This document shows, in pieces, positions 42,163 through 52,899 of a stretch of 64,000 nucleotides of DNA (the first letter of the stretch is position 1; each line of letters begins with the position of its first letter). The position numbers were made by a program, and so were the translations under genes. The notes under the pieces are model-generated. The model saw only the letters and a program-made list of their open reading frames with translations. It did not search any database and had not been told where the DNA came from. The DNA is from Cryptomeria japonica (lineage: Eukaryota > Streptophyta > Pinopsida > Cupressales > Cupressaceae): contig NC_081414.1 in the NCBI RefSeq assembly GCF_030272615.1, positions 238,301,233 to 238,365,232 on the forward strand, in the 5' to 3' direction.

Positions 42163-43218
42163 ATGCAAACTTTTAAACACTTGAATCATCTTTACATGTC
42201 CTATCATTCTAGCATATCTACATTGACTGTTGATCACTTATCAAGACAACTTTTAGACAATCAAAACCCTAAAATGGAAACAGAAACATTTGAAATAGTT
42301 GAAAACCATATCAACATGACATACCAAAGCAAAATACAAGCAACAAGTCAACATATTAGAGTAATCAAACAAGTTCAAAATAAAAATCCAACTATGTTAA
42401 AACCTCACAAGGATTCAAATACATCTCAAAATAAAGGTGGCTCTTTTATGCAACTCTTAAAAAGATCCCTAAAGGAATTGGGTAAAGAAGATCAAAATTG
42501 TGCACCTATGTTTAGCAATGACTCATCCCCCTATAAACAAATTGAATCTCCAAAGGCATCTATTCCTACACCTCTTGAAAACTTGCAAGAATCTTCCATA
42601 GCATCATCACCAAAGAATATATCCAAAGATGAAGTTTCCCAAGGGATATCCATAATTGCCATCAAACCCATTTCGGAGGATCATATTCAAAGCCCATCTC
42701 CTTCATATCCAAGCATTAATTCATTGCAGCATCCCCATAATGCTCCCTTTCAAATTGAAGTCCTCATTCATAGAACACTTGTTAAATGTGTCCTGATAGA
42801 TGGGGGAGATGGCTTTAACATTTTCTCTTTGAGTCTTGTCCATGCTCTAGGTTATTCAGAAGATATAGTTGATCCCTAGAAAAGGATAAAAATCAATGCA
42901 TATGGTGAAGAAGAACATTACTCTAAAGGAATTGTGGTACTACCCCTCAGAGTGGGACCTTTGCAAAAATACATAACATGCCAAGTTCTAGATGTGGACC
43001 TACCATACAACATACTCTTGCGGAGACCATTGATACAAGATATACAAGCTATTACATCAACATGTCATCAGTGCTTAAAATTTCCTTACAATGGACAGGA
43101 AATCACAATATCAGTAGACTCAAATCCATTGCAGTGTAATAATCTGAAATCAGCTCAAGAGGTCAGTGTTTCACATAATAGGGAGGCAATAACTTCATGC
43201 ACACAATCCAAGGAACCA
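42163..43218 (+). pseudogene. Gypsy gag end and aspartic protease
   Basis: 42,163-42,720 is a Ser/Lys/Gln-rich linker, not recognisable as Gag. From about 42,745: PFQIEVLIHRTLVKCVLIDG, then GDGFNIFSLSLVHALGY (catalytic D in LIDGGDGFNI), a TAG at 42,877 in CCCTAG context, KGIVVLPLRVGPLQKYITCQ, and DLPYNILLRRPLIQDIQA (usual form YNxLLGRPWIH, with G changed to R). This is a plant gypsy retropepsin. A substitution in the flap-side motif plus the stop make it inactive. Confidence 0.85.
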
Positions 43219-44046
43219 TAATTTGCATCAATTCTATCAAACATGGAAAAACAAATGCAGCTAAAAGATCAAGGGATTGGAGAATACTCACTCTCAGGGA
43301 CAAACAAACAAGAGCAACTTGAAATTGAAAGAGAAGAAGCAGATGTAGAATTTGATGTAGTTCACATGTATGCAGAGCAAATGTTAGGAACTAGCCTACT
43401 TGAATCAGAATAACATTTAGTTGACATGGACTTAACTGAGGATGATTAGGAGTTTCTTATGCAAGGTCATTCTAACAAGATTATCATTCTAGACATGAAT
43501 ATACATATTGAAATCTCTAATATCTCTATCATGACCCCAAATATCTTTGAAATAATTCAACATGAGGACCCTTTATCCTTCATCCCTCTTGAGCCTATGG
43601 ACTGGGAAAATGAAGGGCATATTACCAATGATACCTTTCCTAATGACCATGCCATATCCTTATATCTTAATGAAATCAAACCCGCAACAACTTTCACTAG
43701 GGATTCTGCTAACGTATCTTCAAGTCAAGTGTGTGTTAAGTCTCCTAGTTGCAAAAGTTAAAATCAAGAAAACAATATTAGGTATAATGTTGAAAACCAT
43801 TTATTGGCAACATTAGACTGGGAAAAACTAAAAACAAAGGATGAATCTAATGGTGAAAACCTCCTCGAGGCACCAAAGGATGGGAGATTTGACACCTTAC
43901 CTAAATTTTATCAAGAAAGGTCATCTATTTTGATAGAACTAGCGGAGGCAGTTATCTTTGGCACAACTGATCTACATCCAACAACATCTTTATAAAAACT
44001 AGAAAGAAAAAATTATTGGGAACTCTTCAAAAGAAGGCAAATTAAT
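43219..44046 (+). pseudogene. Gypsy protease-RT linker and N-terminal edge of RT
   Basis: In the same frame with stops at 43,219, 43,411, 43,447, 43,759 and 43,993. It ends with GRFDTLPKFYQERSSILIEL and AVIFGTTDLHPTTSL, then NYWELFKRRQINFTWSYTNI, the segment that precedes RT in plant gypsy elements. The RT catalytic region that should follow is absent. Confidence 0.75.
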
Positions 44047-44856
44047 TTTACCTGGTCATATACAAACATTCCAATGTTTGATCCATATCTTACAATACAT
44101 CACCCAAATGTCAGTCTAGGGGCGAGCATCAATAATGATACACAAAACACATTAGGAGCAGGCATTCTATTTATCACACCAAAAGGTCATAAAATCCCAA
44201 AAGCATACAAATTAATCTTTCCATGCACCAACAAAACAACAGAGTATGAAGCTTTGGTTACAAGTATCAAAATGGCTAAAGAATGGAATATTACACAACT
44301 TCAATTCTTTGGAGACTCCCAGCTCTTCATCAATCAAATTAATGACAATTATCAACCAAAGGATGAAAAATTAATGCTTTATAAAAAGATGGTTGATGAT
44401 TTCACTTGGTCATATACAAACATTCTAGGGTTCGATCCATATCTTACAATATATCACCCAAATATCAGTCCAGGAGAAAGCATCAATAATGATACACAAA
44501 ACACATCAGGAGCAGGCATTCTATTCATCACACCAAAAGGTCATGCAATCCCAAAAGCATACAAATTAATCTTTCCATGCACCAACAAAACAACAGAGTA
44601 TGAAGCTTTGGTTACAAGTATCAAAATGGCTAAAGAATGGAATATTACACAACTTCAATTCTTTGGAGACTCCCAGCTCTTCATCAATCAAATTAATGAC
44701 AATTATCAACCAAAGGATGAAAAATTAATGCTTTATAAAAAGATGGTTGATGATTTCAAAAAATATTTTGTAGAAATAACTTTTCAGAAGATTCCAAGAA
44801 ATGACAACAAAGCAGTAGATGCCATGGTTACACTTGCTTCTCTCTTTCAAACATAA
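44047..44856 (+). pseudogene. Gypsy RNase H region, tandemly duplicated in frame (2 x 118 codons)
   Basis: Unit 1 (about 44,047-44,400) and unit 2 (about 44,401-44,754) each read FTWSYTNI, FDPYLTI, NNDTQNT, GAGILFITPKGH, IPKAYKLIFPCTNKTTEYEA, QFFGDSQLFINQINDNYQPK and DEKLMLYKKMVDDF. The period is 354 bp. The last ~180 bp of the units are identical, while the first ~170 bp differ at more than a dozen bases. RNase H motifs TEYEAL (E) and FGDSQL (D) are present; the first Asp of the usual FDGS motif is missing. After unit 2, KYFVEITFQKIPRNDNKAVD completes the domain once. The join of RT edge to RNase H lies inside each unit, so the RT deletion came before the duplication. Confidence 0.85.
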
Positions 44857-44883
44857 GAAAATGAATAGCGTTATGAATTCCTG

Positions 44884-45540
44884 GTGGAAGAATTATTTTA
44901 CCTTGCCTATAATTGTCCTGATTCCCAAACCATCTGTCAAATTATTCAACATAATTCCTCCTGCTATGGCCAAACTTACACATACCTGAAAGATAACACC
45001 TTACCTCCCGAATTATCAAAAAATAAAAAGAGAAACTTTATTTGCCAATCCTCTCATTTTACTCTCGTCGCAGATACCTTGTTTAAACGAGGTCTAGACA
45101 GTACTTTTTTAAGATGTATTGAACAAGAAGAATTTGAGAAGGCCTTACATGAAGTCCATAATGAAATTTGTGGCACTCATTCAAGTGGTCTTACCCTTTC
45201 GAAAAAACTCATACGCTTGGGCTATTATTGGCCGACTATGGAACTCATCCATGAATGAAGACAAAATGCCTTTGATCATCTAAAGGTATATCAACAAAGA
45301 ATGTGTCAGAGCTATAATCACAAGGTGAAATCACTAATCTTTCAAGTGGGAGAACTAGTGCTAAAGAAAAATCCATACAACCAAACAGATTGAGAAAAGA
45401 AAGGAAAGTTTGAACCAAACTGGTTAGGTCCATTTGTGGTCATAACAGTATTTGGGTCAGAAGCATATCAGCTATCAACATAGGACAAAGATCAACTTGA
45501 GGAACCTATCAATAGCATGCATCTAAAAAAAAATTATGTT
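44884..45540 (+). pseudogene. Gypsy integrase: zinc finger and C-terminal domain, core deleted
   Basis: FICQSSHFTLVADTLFKRGL, then EFEKALHEVHNEICGTHSSG and KLIRLGYYWPTM form the integrase H2C2 zinc-finger region, followed at once by KVYQQRMCQSYNHKVKSLIF, VGELVLKKNPYN and GKFEPNWLGPFVVITVFG, the GPY/F C-terminal domain. The DDE core between them is missing. Stops at 45,256, 45,391 and 45,481. Confidence 0.85.
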
Positions 45541-47283
45541 TCGAAAAGAAGAAAAATAAAAAATAGTGAAAAATCAGAAAAAAAATAGTGAAAAAATAAT
45601 ATAAAATCAAATAAAATCAAATATTAGAAAAAGTGCAATAAAAACAGATGGTGAAAACCTAGCAAACAGATGCTATCTATCCGCTAGCTCTTCCATCTAT
45701 TAGTGCATGCATCTTCCCACTTGCATTCATTCATTTTCCATCAGCGTTGATCATCATAAAGCCTTTGTACATACGCAAACATCGTAGCTGCCCTCTCACC
45801 ATGGTTTGGATCATTGGGTATATCATAACGAATTTATTTCTAGGCTTGGGAAAAAATCCTACACCTAGTTGGGCGTAAACTCTTGATCATTTTGAGCTAA
45901 ATCAAACAAGTAGAATAAACAGTTAGATAACACTTATCAAGAAAAAACTGAAACACATCCAACGTTGAACATGAGATCAAATTATCAACCATCAAACAAT
46001 CAATTATCAAGCTATCATGAAGTCAATATAAGAACATCACACACTTTTCAGTGGATAATATATTTTGGATAATTATTGTAACATGATTGTTCAACTTTTC
46101 TATATTTCTTTTTGCTATCATGATTTCTGAGTGACTCCAGGATGTCATTGGCTAGAGGAACAAGGAAGGAAAATTATATTTTTCTTGTCTGTTGTTTGAA
46201 AATTAATCATTAATATGTCCAAATTTGTCTCGGGATATGATCATCGGATTATCATTGAAGACATTTCTGATTTGCATATCAAAATGATTAATACTACCCA
46301 TTTTACGCAAACAACACTCAGGTCATCTTGGTTCAATTATACCCCGATGCTTGTGCCAACTTGCTATTTCAAAATCCAGGAAAACAGTGCTCAGATAATC
46401 ATGGTTTAATTATACCATCGATGTTTACACTCATTTCCCATATTTTAAAAGCTCAATGATGATAAAACAAAAAAGCAATAATCCAGTGACTGGTCCGGTC
46501 ATAGCTTTTCATTTTAGCTTGCATTTCATTCTTGTATGGGATCCCATATGCTCCTTTTATCCAAGGTTAAATCTATCACATTAATCATCAAATTATCATC
46601 ACAAGTGTATACACAATCAGAATAATGACTTATATATATTCAAATGTTGTCGACCCAGTGAAAATCTTATGCTATCTCTCTCAACAGAATCAACAATCAG
46701 CATATCCAAAAATTTCTACAACTTGACATCAACAAACTATCAGTTCTTTATATAATCAACCTTATCAAATCAAATCAATCAATCAAACCTAATAGATTCT
46801 ATCATGTCTTATACAAGATGTATTCTTCCTAAAACTAGACGATCTGATTCCGATTCATGTCTTATATAGGATGTATCTTTTTTGAAACAAGACATTCTGA
46901 TCATGTCTTATACAGGATGAATCCTTCCTGAAACCAAATGTTCTGATCATCTTTGTCTTATACAAGATGTATCCTTCCTGAAACCAGACTGGATTTCGAT
47001 CTTATAAATATAATCGAACAATATTTATCAATCTTATCCATCTAAGCAATCAAGCTAATAGAAGAAATCACATTTTCATCAAACCACAGTTGCAGAAATC
47101 AAATCATTTCTATCGGGATATCAATTTCACAAAAACTCCAAAGATCAATTATCTCAATTGATCTCTCGAGGGGGAATCGTCATATTGGAATTTAGCAATT
47201 AAGAGCTAGGGCATCCTATCAAACCAATATCATCATCAAAATGAGATTATTCTTTGAATCAACACGTCATCACACCTCGCTTC
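45541..47283 (+). other. Gypsy 3' spacer with a minisatellite at 46,804-46,990
   Basis: About 1.7 kb of non-coding sequence between integrase and the polypurine tract. At 46,804-46,990 four imperfect units of about 50 bp start with TGTCTTATACAAGATGTAT and end with TCCTGAAACCAGAC or variants. No envelope-like ORF seen. Confidence 0.65.
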
Positions 47284-47297
47284 AAAGAGGGGAAAAA
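47284..47297 (+). promoter_or_regulatory. Polypurine tract of the gypsy element
   Basis: AAAGAGGGGAAAAA directly before the LTR start TGTATACACC. It is closely similar to the tracts at 34.64 kb and 57.98 kb on the other strand. Confidence 0.8.
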
Positions 47298-47588
47298 TGT
47301 ATACACCTAAAAATGGTCTAAAGATAATTAATTGAATAAGCAATTATTTAATTAATCTCCCTCGCCAATTTAATTGAATTCATCAACAATTTGATTAAAA
47401 TCCTCCCCTTTCACCTACTTATTAATAAATCTAAGGATTTATTTAATAGGCTCATTTCAATAATCCCCTTTGATTAATTAATTCAAATTAATTAATTCTT
47501 CTCCTAACCTAATCATTCCTAAACCTAACCCATTCCATTTACCACATGTCCCCTTTCCTTGAACACTTTACCCTCTCATGAGAAAAGC

Positions 47589-47796
47589 TTTGTGACAGTT
47601 GTTACTAAGTGTTCCCTTTCATCTAACCTCTTCTACAATCTTTGTGACACTTGTCACTAAGTTTTCCCTTTCATCTAACCTCTTCTAGAATCTTTGTGAC
47701 ACTTGTCACTAAGTGTTCCCTTTCATCTAACCTCATCTAGAATCTTTATGACACTTGTCACTAAGTGTTCCCTTTTATCCAACTCTTCTAGAAGCC
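47589..47796 (+). repeat. Four 52-bp tandem repeats in U3
   Basis: Units start at 47,589, 47,641, 47,693 and 47,745 with TTTGTGACACTTGTCACTAA and include TTCCCTTTCATCTAACC. A weaker fifth unit follows. Most units carry the dyad GTGACA-CT-TGTCAC. Placed about 150 bp upstream of the TATA box, as enhancer repeats would be. Confidence 0.8.
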
Positions 47797-47939
47797 TCTT
47801 GACAATTGTCACCATAGAGATGACAGATGTTCCCTTTAATCCAGTCTATTTGTCAACCTCCTCCAATTTCATCATTGATATCTTCAGACTTAATCTTGAG
47901 CATTGATTCCTGCCACCTCACCCCTTGCCTTGGAAATCC

Positions 47940-47947
47940 TATAAATA
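47940..47947 (+). promoter_or_regulatory. TATA box of the gypsy LTR
   Basis: CCTATAAATAGGCCCC, a near-ideal plant TATA context, with the transcription start expected about 30 bp downstream. Confidence 0.65.
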
Positions 47948-48264
47948 GGCCCCATTTTGGAGCAATAATGATCCCATCTCATTTGCATTCAAGCATTGTT
48001 ATTATAGGCATCTAGCTTCTAGTTTATCATTTTAGCAATGTTATCATGTTCAATTTTAGCTTAAATCTTAGCTTATTTCATAGCAATATCATAGAATCAT
48101 ATAGCTTAAATCTTATATCTCATCTAGCTTATGCATCTTCATCATTAAATCCTCCATTTAAGTGTAGTCAAGTCACTGGAATTTGCATAACCAGATCTGA
48201 GAGCAAAATTCATATTCTTGTAATGATTTATTGAGTGTTTTGTATTGCAATTGTAGGTATAACA

Positions 48265-48829
48265 GGTACACACTTCACAGATACACGACACTAAACATCT
48301 AGAGAGAATGTCATGGTAGCCCCAACGATATAGATTGTCTCCTACAAGGGTGAATCAGACACAACAACAAATAAGTTTAGACAAAGATTGAATGAGCTAC
48401 AACTTCATTGAAGTGGGATACAACATTAAAGTGTCTAAGATATATGGTTATAATTCTCATTATCTCATTATATTTGAGTCTTGAGCTATAGTATCAATTT
48501 TGAGGATAATATATTTTGAAGAGTACAAAAAATGATTATTAGCTTTGAGCATATTTCCTTAATGAGGAACTTGCTATGATTAATTAAAGTGGGATAGGCC
48601 TAAATCTTTTATCTATCTATTAAAGATAAATTACTTGGGATGCATGAGAAGTGCACACATAGTCAAAAAACTATATCCAACCATTAAAACAAGCTAAAAT
48701 TGAATAGATGAACAAGATAGAACCACTAAATAGCAAAATAAAAAATAAGAAAAAAATTCAATCACCTACCAAAAACATGACGGAATGGTCTACCAAGTTG
48801 GCACACATTATCATCCTGCTAATCATGAC
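48265..48829. other. No recognisable feature
   Basis: About 560 bp between the gypsy LTR and the tail of LINE copy C. No coding sequence or repeat was recognised. Confidence 0.4.
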
Positions 48830-50560
48830 TTTAAGCTTTAATTTTTTTTTCAAACTTTTTGTTATAATATTTCCAAGAGGCTAGAGTGCCCAAATTTGGA
48901 GTAGCCTTTACAAAAGAGGTGAGGGGGTCTGATGCCACATAAGGAGAATCAAGGTGTATTTTCTCTTCACCTTCCTTTTCTCTATCACCTCCTAGATTGC
49001 ATGTAGAGAGACCCAATTATTCATCACCATTTCTTGTCTTAAAGCAATGATTTTCTCTACCTTTCTTTTCAAAGCCTCATGATTTTCCTTAAACTCAACC
49101 AATTCTCTCCTCTCATCTCGTTGAGAAATTTTGCAAATGTTATGATCCTCAAGCTTCTTCTCTATAGTCTCTCATTTTTCTAATTTCCCAACCATGTCAT
49201 TGGCAACATTCCATGTTACTCAAGGACTTGTTTTTTTATTACTTTAGCAGGAAAGGGACCTTGGACCCTTACAAACAACAAAAATGGAGAGAAACAACAC
49301 ATCCATTGGCATCAAATAACCAAACACCTATAAAGAATGAAAATAGCTCTTAAAAGTAATTAAAAACTATTATACCCACATAACTAAACATAATAACCCT
49401 ATCTATATTCGTACTATCCATAATATAACTACTAGCATAATAGTATCATAGTATTTAATCCAAATAGAAACACCCAATATAAGGCATGAAGGATTGTTTA
49501 GATAAAATTCCATATTAAAACTAACACTATCAGGATTCAAAATTAACACAAACCAAAAAAGCACCAACCTAGCTACATCCTAATCATCCTTTTTCAGGTT
49601 CCAATCTTGTGTAAGATATTGCATCTATTCCTTCTAGGTCTTAGTGTATAATGTGTCCTATTTTTTCTCCTCCTCTTTCCCTTTGACATCCTTCTTCATC
49701 TTTTTATTCTTTTTCTTCATCCTGCTCTATCCTGAGACAAACCCAATGGCCACTTTTCATATTATTCCATCAATAAAAGAACATAGGGAATTCGAGGCCT
49801 CCCCCATTAGCTGATATTATTGCATGTATTCCTCCACCTTCCCTTCAAGGTTCATGACCCTAACCTATAGGTCAATTATCTGGTTTTGTTGTTTTTGGCA
49901 CTAAAATTCTCTTTCTTAGTAGGAGAGTCCTAGGAATAAGGCACCAAGTCCACATCCTCAAAATAATTTTGAGGTGGGTAGTTCTACTCTAAATCAACCT
50001 TGTCCTCTAGGCATTTCGCAAACCCTTCGTATCATCCTTACTATCCTCCCTTTGTTCCTCCCCTTCCACCTAAAATTCCTCATTCTCTGCCTCCTCACTA
50101 GAGGAGCCACCACCATCATCAGGGGTGAGAACCTCCTCTAGATTAGGGGAAACATCTTTGGCTTTAATTTTTTAATTTTTTTTGTCTTTGGCAAGGATAT
50201 GAGCCAACCTTCTTTCACCAAACTTCCCTCCTACTTCTCCTTTTTATGTAGGTTATTTTCATCCACTTTAGAGTCATGAAAATGAAGGTCAATTGTAATG
50301 TGCTTCTTGTTAGAATCCTATTTAGTCCTTCTAGCCTTAGCCAAGCTATTTTTAGGGGTTCAAGCTTTTCTTTTTTTAGAGTTCATCTTGAGTAGGGAAA
50401 TTTCTAGGGCTTTTGATTCCAATTCAATAGAGGGATTTTTACCTGTATATTTGGCAACATGGGTATTCTCATTCGAAGGTAGAGGGTTACTTTCAATGAG
50501 ATCAATTCTCACAGATGAGCGTTGGGCCTTATTTTTTTGCTAAGAAATCCCTAGGAGGGT
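48830..50560 (-). pseudogene. C-terminal module tail with coiled coil, copy C
   Basis: At 49,000-49,200 the minus strand reads TIEKKLEDHNICKISQRDER then VEFKENHEALKRKVEKIIAL, heptad-rich and charged. At about 50,010-50,200 an acidic segment contains NLEEVLTPDDGGGSSSEEAE. The tail agrees in character with copy B (acidic patch, Lys-rich stretch, coiled coil) but little direct sequence identity is visible. Broken by several stops. Confidence 0.4.
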
Positions 50561-51350
50561 TAACAAATGGCTACAGTGAGGGCTATGATCAAGTGCATAC
50601 TTATATACATAAATAAGCCCTTGATGAAGCAGTGGGGCCTCCCCCTTCGAGATGCTAACATACAATGAAGAGAAACTTGATAATATGGAAAGTTAATTTT
50701 CTCACCATGACTTATGTGATTCAGGAGAGGGAAATAGTAGTTCTGCACAACCAAGTATCAGCCCTCTAAAGTAAAATATTTCATAAAAAAATAACTATCA
50801 TCTGCATAAGGTTTAGGGAGGACTGAGCGATCATACTCGTTCTGCACCACAATCGACTCTCATCCTTCTTGAAAAACTTCTTCAAGTAGTTTTTGTAGTT
50901 GCCTGATCTTCTTTTATCAACTTTCTTTCTCTCATTCTTTAAACCAATCACCTCCACAATTATCTCTGACAAGACAACAAAGGATATTCCACCAATTGAA
51001 ACTTCACCATTCTGCTAGGAGTTTATCAAGGAGAGTGCTTTGTTATAGCATTTAATGGAAAGGAAAACAAGTTTCATCCCCGCTCTAGACCAAAGGTCCC
51101 ACAGCTCTTCATTTTTTTGGAGCTCTTTATAGCTTCTTGGCTTCTATCTCTTCAACAAACCCCGCATATTGATTAACATAAACACAATCGCTTTGTAAAA
51201 GATTTGAAAGAGACACTGAGAGAGCCCACAACTCATAACTCTGACCCAACCAAATGATGAATAGCTACCAAAAAGGCAATTGTAAAAATGATCTTCACCA
51301 CTACCCACACAAATGAAAATACATCTCACATCATGAAAAACCTACCAATA
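50561..51350 (-). pseudogene. LINE-associated C-terminal module, copy C
   Basis: Blocks SEIIVEVIGLKNERKKVDKR and NYLKKFFKKDES, then KYFTLEG and YLVVQNYYFPLLNHISHGE, FPYYQVSLHCMLAS, and in a shifted frame LHQGLIYVYKYALDHS. These align with copy B blocks YQLDEILEATITGL, RYITLNG, YASIFSYHFTILNHFRHGK and LHEGLIVLIMEYAKAL. The shared pattern is Y-x6-F-x-[IL]-L-N-H-x2-H followed about 40 residues later by L-H-x-G-L-I. Confidence 0.55.
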
Positions 51351-51960
51351 TGCAAGATAAAATTGTTGCCTTTACATCTAATTATTTGCTTATCATTAGT
51401 AATTAAGGCCAAGTGGTAAAAAGTTAGCTACGTACTACTGACATCATTAATGAATGTAGATTCTTTTGCTCCACCATAAGTCGAAGTAGGACTCCAGAAC
51501 AACCCCCACAACATTAACCAAGTCAAAATTTAGTTCATCTTAGTGATTTGAATTAAAAAAAAATTGACGCCCATTCTCATGACAAAAATAAAAACATAAA
51601 CAACTAAGTCATTTCTCATTAATATTAGCATAGGAGACTGAGTTTGTTAGAAAAGGCTGTCCTTTCCTTCACCAATTTTTTTCAGCCCAATAGGGCTTTG
51701 TAGATAATTGTATAAAAACCATTCATTATTGTTTGATCCATGATTAGTAGATTCGGATAAATTGGGGTTACTCTTAGAGCAACCATCAAAATTTCACTTG
51801 ATCTATTCATCATTTAGAGGGGTCTAATGCCAATATTTTCCTAATATCAACTTATTTGAGTTCAGGTTCAAGAGATTAAAGGTTATGCCCCATTATTGTT
51901 CTATTCTTAAGTCCATCAGGCTCAGCCTAACCTTAGAACGGTTGAAAAAAGTAGAATTTA
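51351..51960 (-). pseudogene. Trace of RNase H, copy C
   Basis: VKFDGCSKSNPNLS (about 51,760-51,801) resembles the opening of the LINE RNase H (xNxDGAxKGNPGxxG). The later motifs are not readable. Weak on its own, but it sits exactly where copies A and B have RNase H. Confidence 0.4.
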
Positions 51961-51968
51961 CATTCTCT

Positions 51969-52310
51969 TTAATTTGTTATTTTATGATATGGAATAATGC
52001 ATTCCTGTTTCAAGCCTCCTCTCTGAATATTCCACTCAATGAAAGGGAGGATTTGAGACCACATGTTTCTAATAATTGGATGTGTAAAAGGACCGTGATT
52101 CCATTGCTCAGTTAATTTCTTCATCCTTTTTGGAAAGGTGCACATTATCATAAAATTGGCCAACAAATACTCCCAAATATCCATTTTAAATTGGTAGTGT
52201 AGAGCAATATGATCTATACTTTCAAGATCCTTGAAGGAAAGAGTGCACCTATTGACAAGAGAGAATCCTCTTTTATTTAGATTATCGATTGTTATAATTT
52301 TACCATGGGC
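51969..52310 (-). pseudogene. LINE zf-RVT, copy C
   Basis: GFSLVNRCTLSFKDLESIDH then IALHYQFKMDIWEYLLANF, the counterpart of the zinc segment in copy B, with the second Cys of each pair changed. Followed by WNHGPFTHPIIRNMWSQILP, which corresponds to the FPHIAWGIWKE region. Confidence 0.65.
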
Positions 52311-52899
52311 AGTAATCCACTAGAAATAGATGATTTTTGGGATTAGGCCTTTAACCCATACCATGTTCTAATTGAATTGATCCTTTGGATATCCATTAAT
52401 AGCCTTGTAAGTAGATTTAACTGAGAATGCACATGAGGAATCATGATGCCATATCCATTCATCCTCCTTGTCAGGAGAAAAAAGGAGTAGCCACCCAGGA
52501 TAGAGGCTAAGGACTAAGCCTCCTCCATCATTTGCCTTATGTTATCATCACAGATTTTTTTTTTTTGTTTCTGACTTGAACCATAAAGTCTCTCCATCTA
52601 GCTTGATCCCCCTTCCACGAAAGACAACCATGAAAGATGGTGCCACAAAATTAGATTAGGACCTTTGTAATCATATTGAATTAGTTCAAGTCAGTAAGAG
52701 CTTTATCTTTTAACCAAATATCATCCTAAAACTTGGTACACCTTCCATTTGCAGCCAATTTTTTCCCTCCCTTTTGTAATATAGATATGATTTTTGATAT
52801 ATTGTTCTATATACAAGATCAATATGGTACCTCTTTGTCAAGAGTAAGAGTGCAACTATTGGCATTATTTAAATATTTGTCTTTGAAGATTTTGGCCTA

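Larger units (their letters stand above)
42163..48264 (+). mobile_element. Ty3/gypsy remnant with deleted RT core and intact 3' LTR
   Basis: Protease, the N-terminal edge of RT, duplicated RNase H, integrase zinc finger and integrase C-terminus read essentially in one frame, followed by a long spacer, polypurine tract and 3' LTR. The RT catalytic region and the integrase DDE core are gone by clean, in-frame-like joins, and the 5' LTR is missing or beyond recognition. Because the frame is kept across both deletions, the deletions may predate much of the point decay. Confidence 0.8.
47298..48264 (+). repeat. 3' LTR of the gypsy element
   Basis: Starts TGTATACACCTAAAAATGGT and probably ends TAGGTATAACA at 48,264 (967 bp). 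The start matches TGTAGACACCTAAAA of the 34.6 kb LTR, and both continue into ATTAATTTAATTAA-rich sequence, so the families are related. It contains four 52-bp U3 repeats and a TATA box at 47,940. The right edge is chosen from the TG...CA rule and is less certain. Confidence 0.75.

Noticed and set aside
42163-45540. Autonomous gypsy element
   Set aside because: RT catalytic core and integrase core are missing and the frame has many stops.
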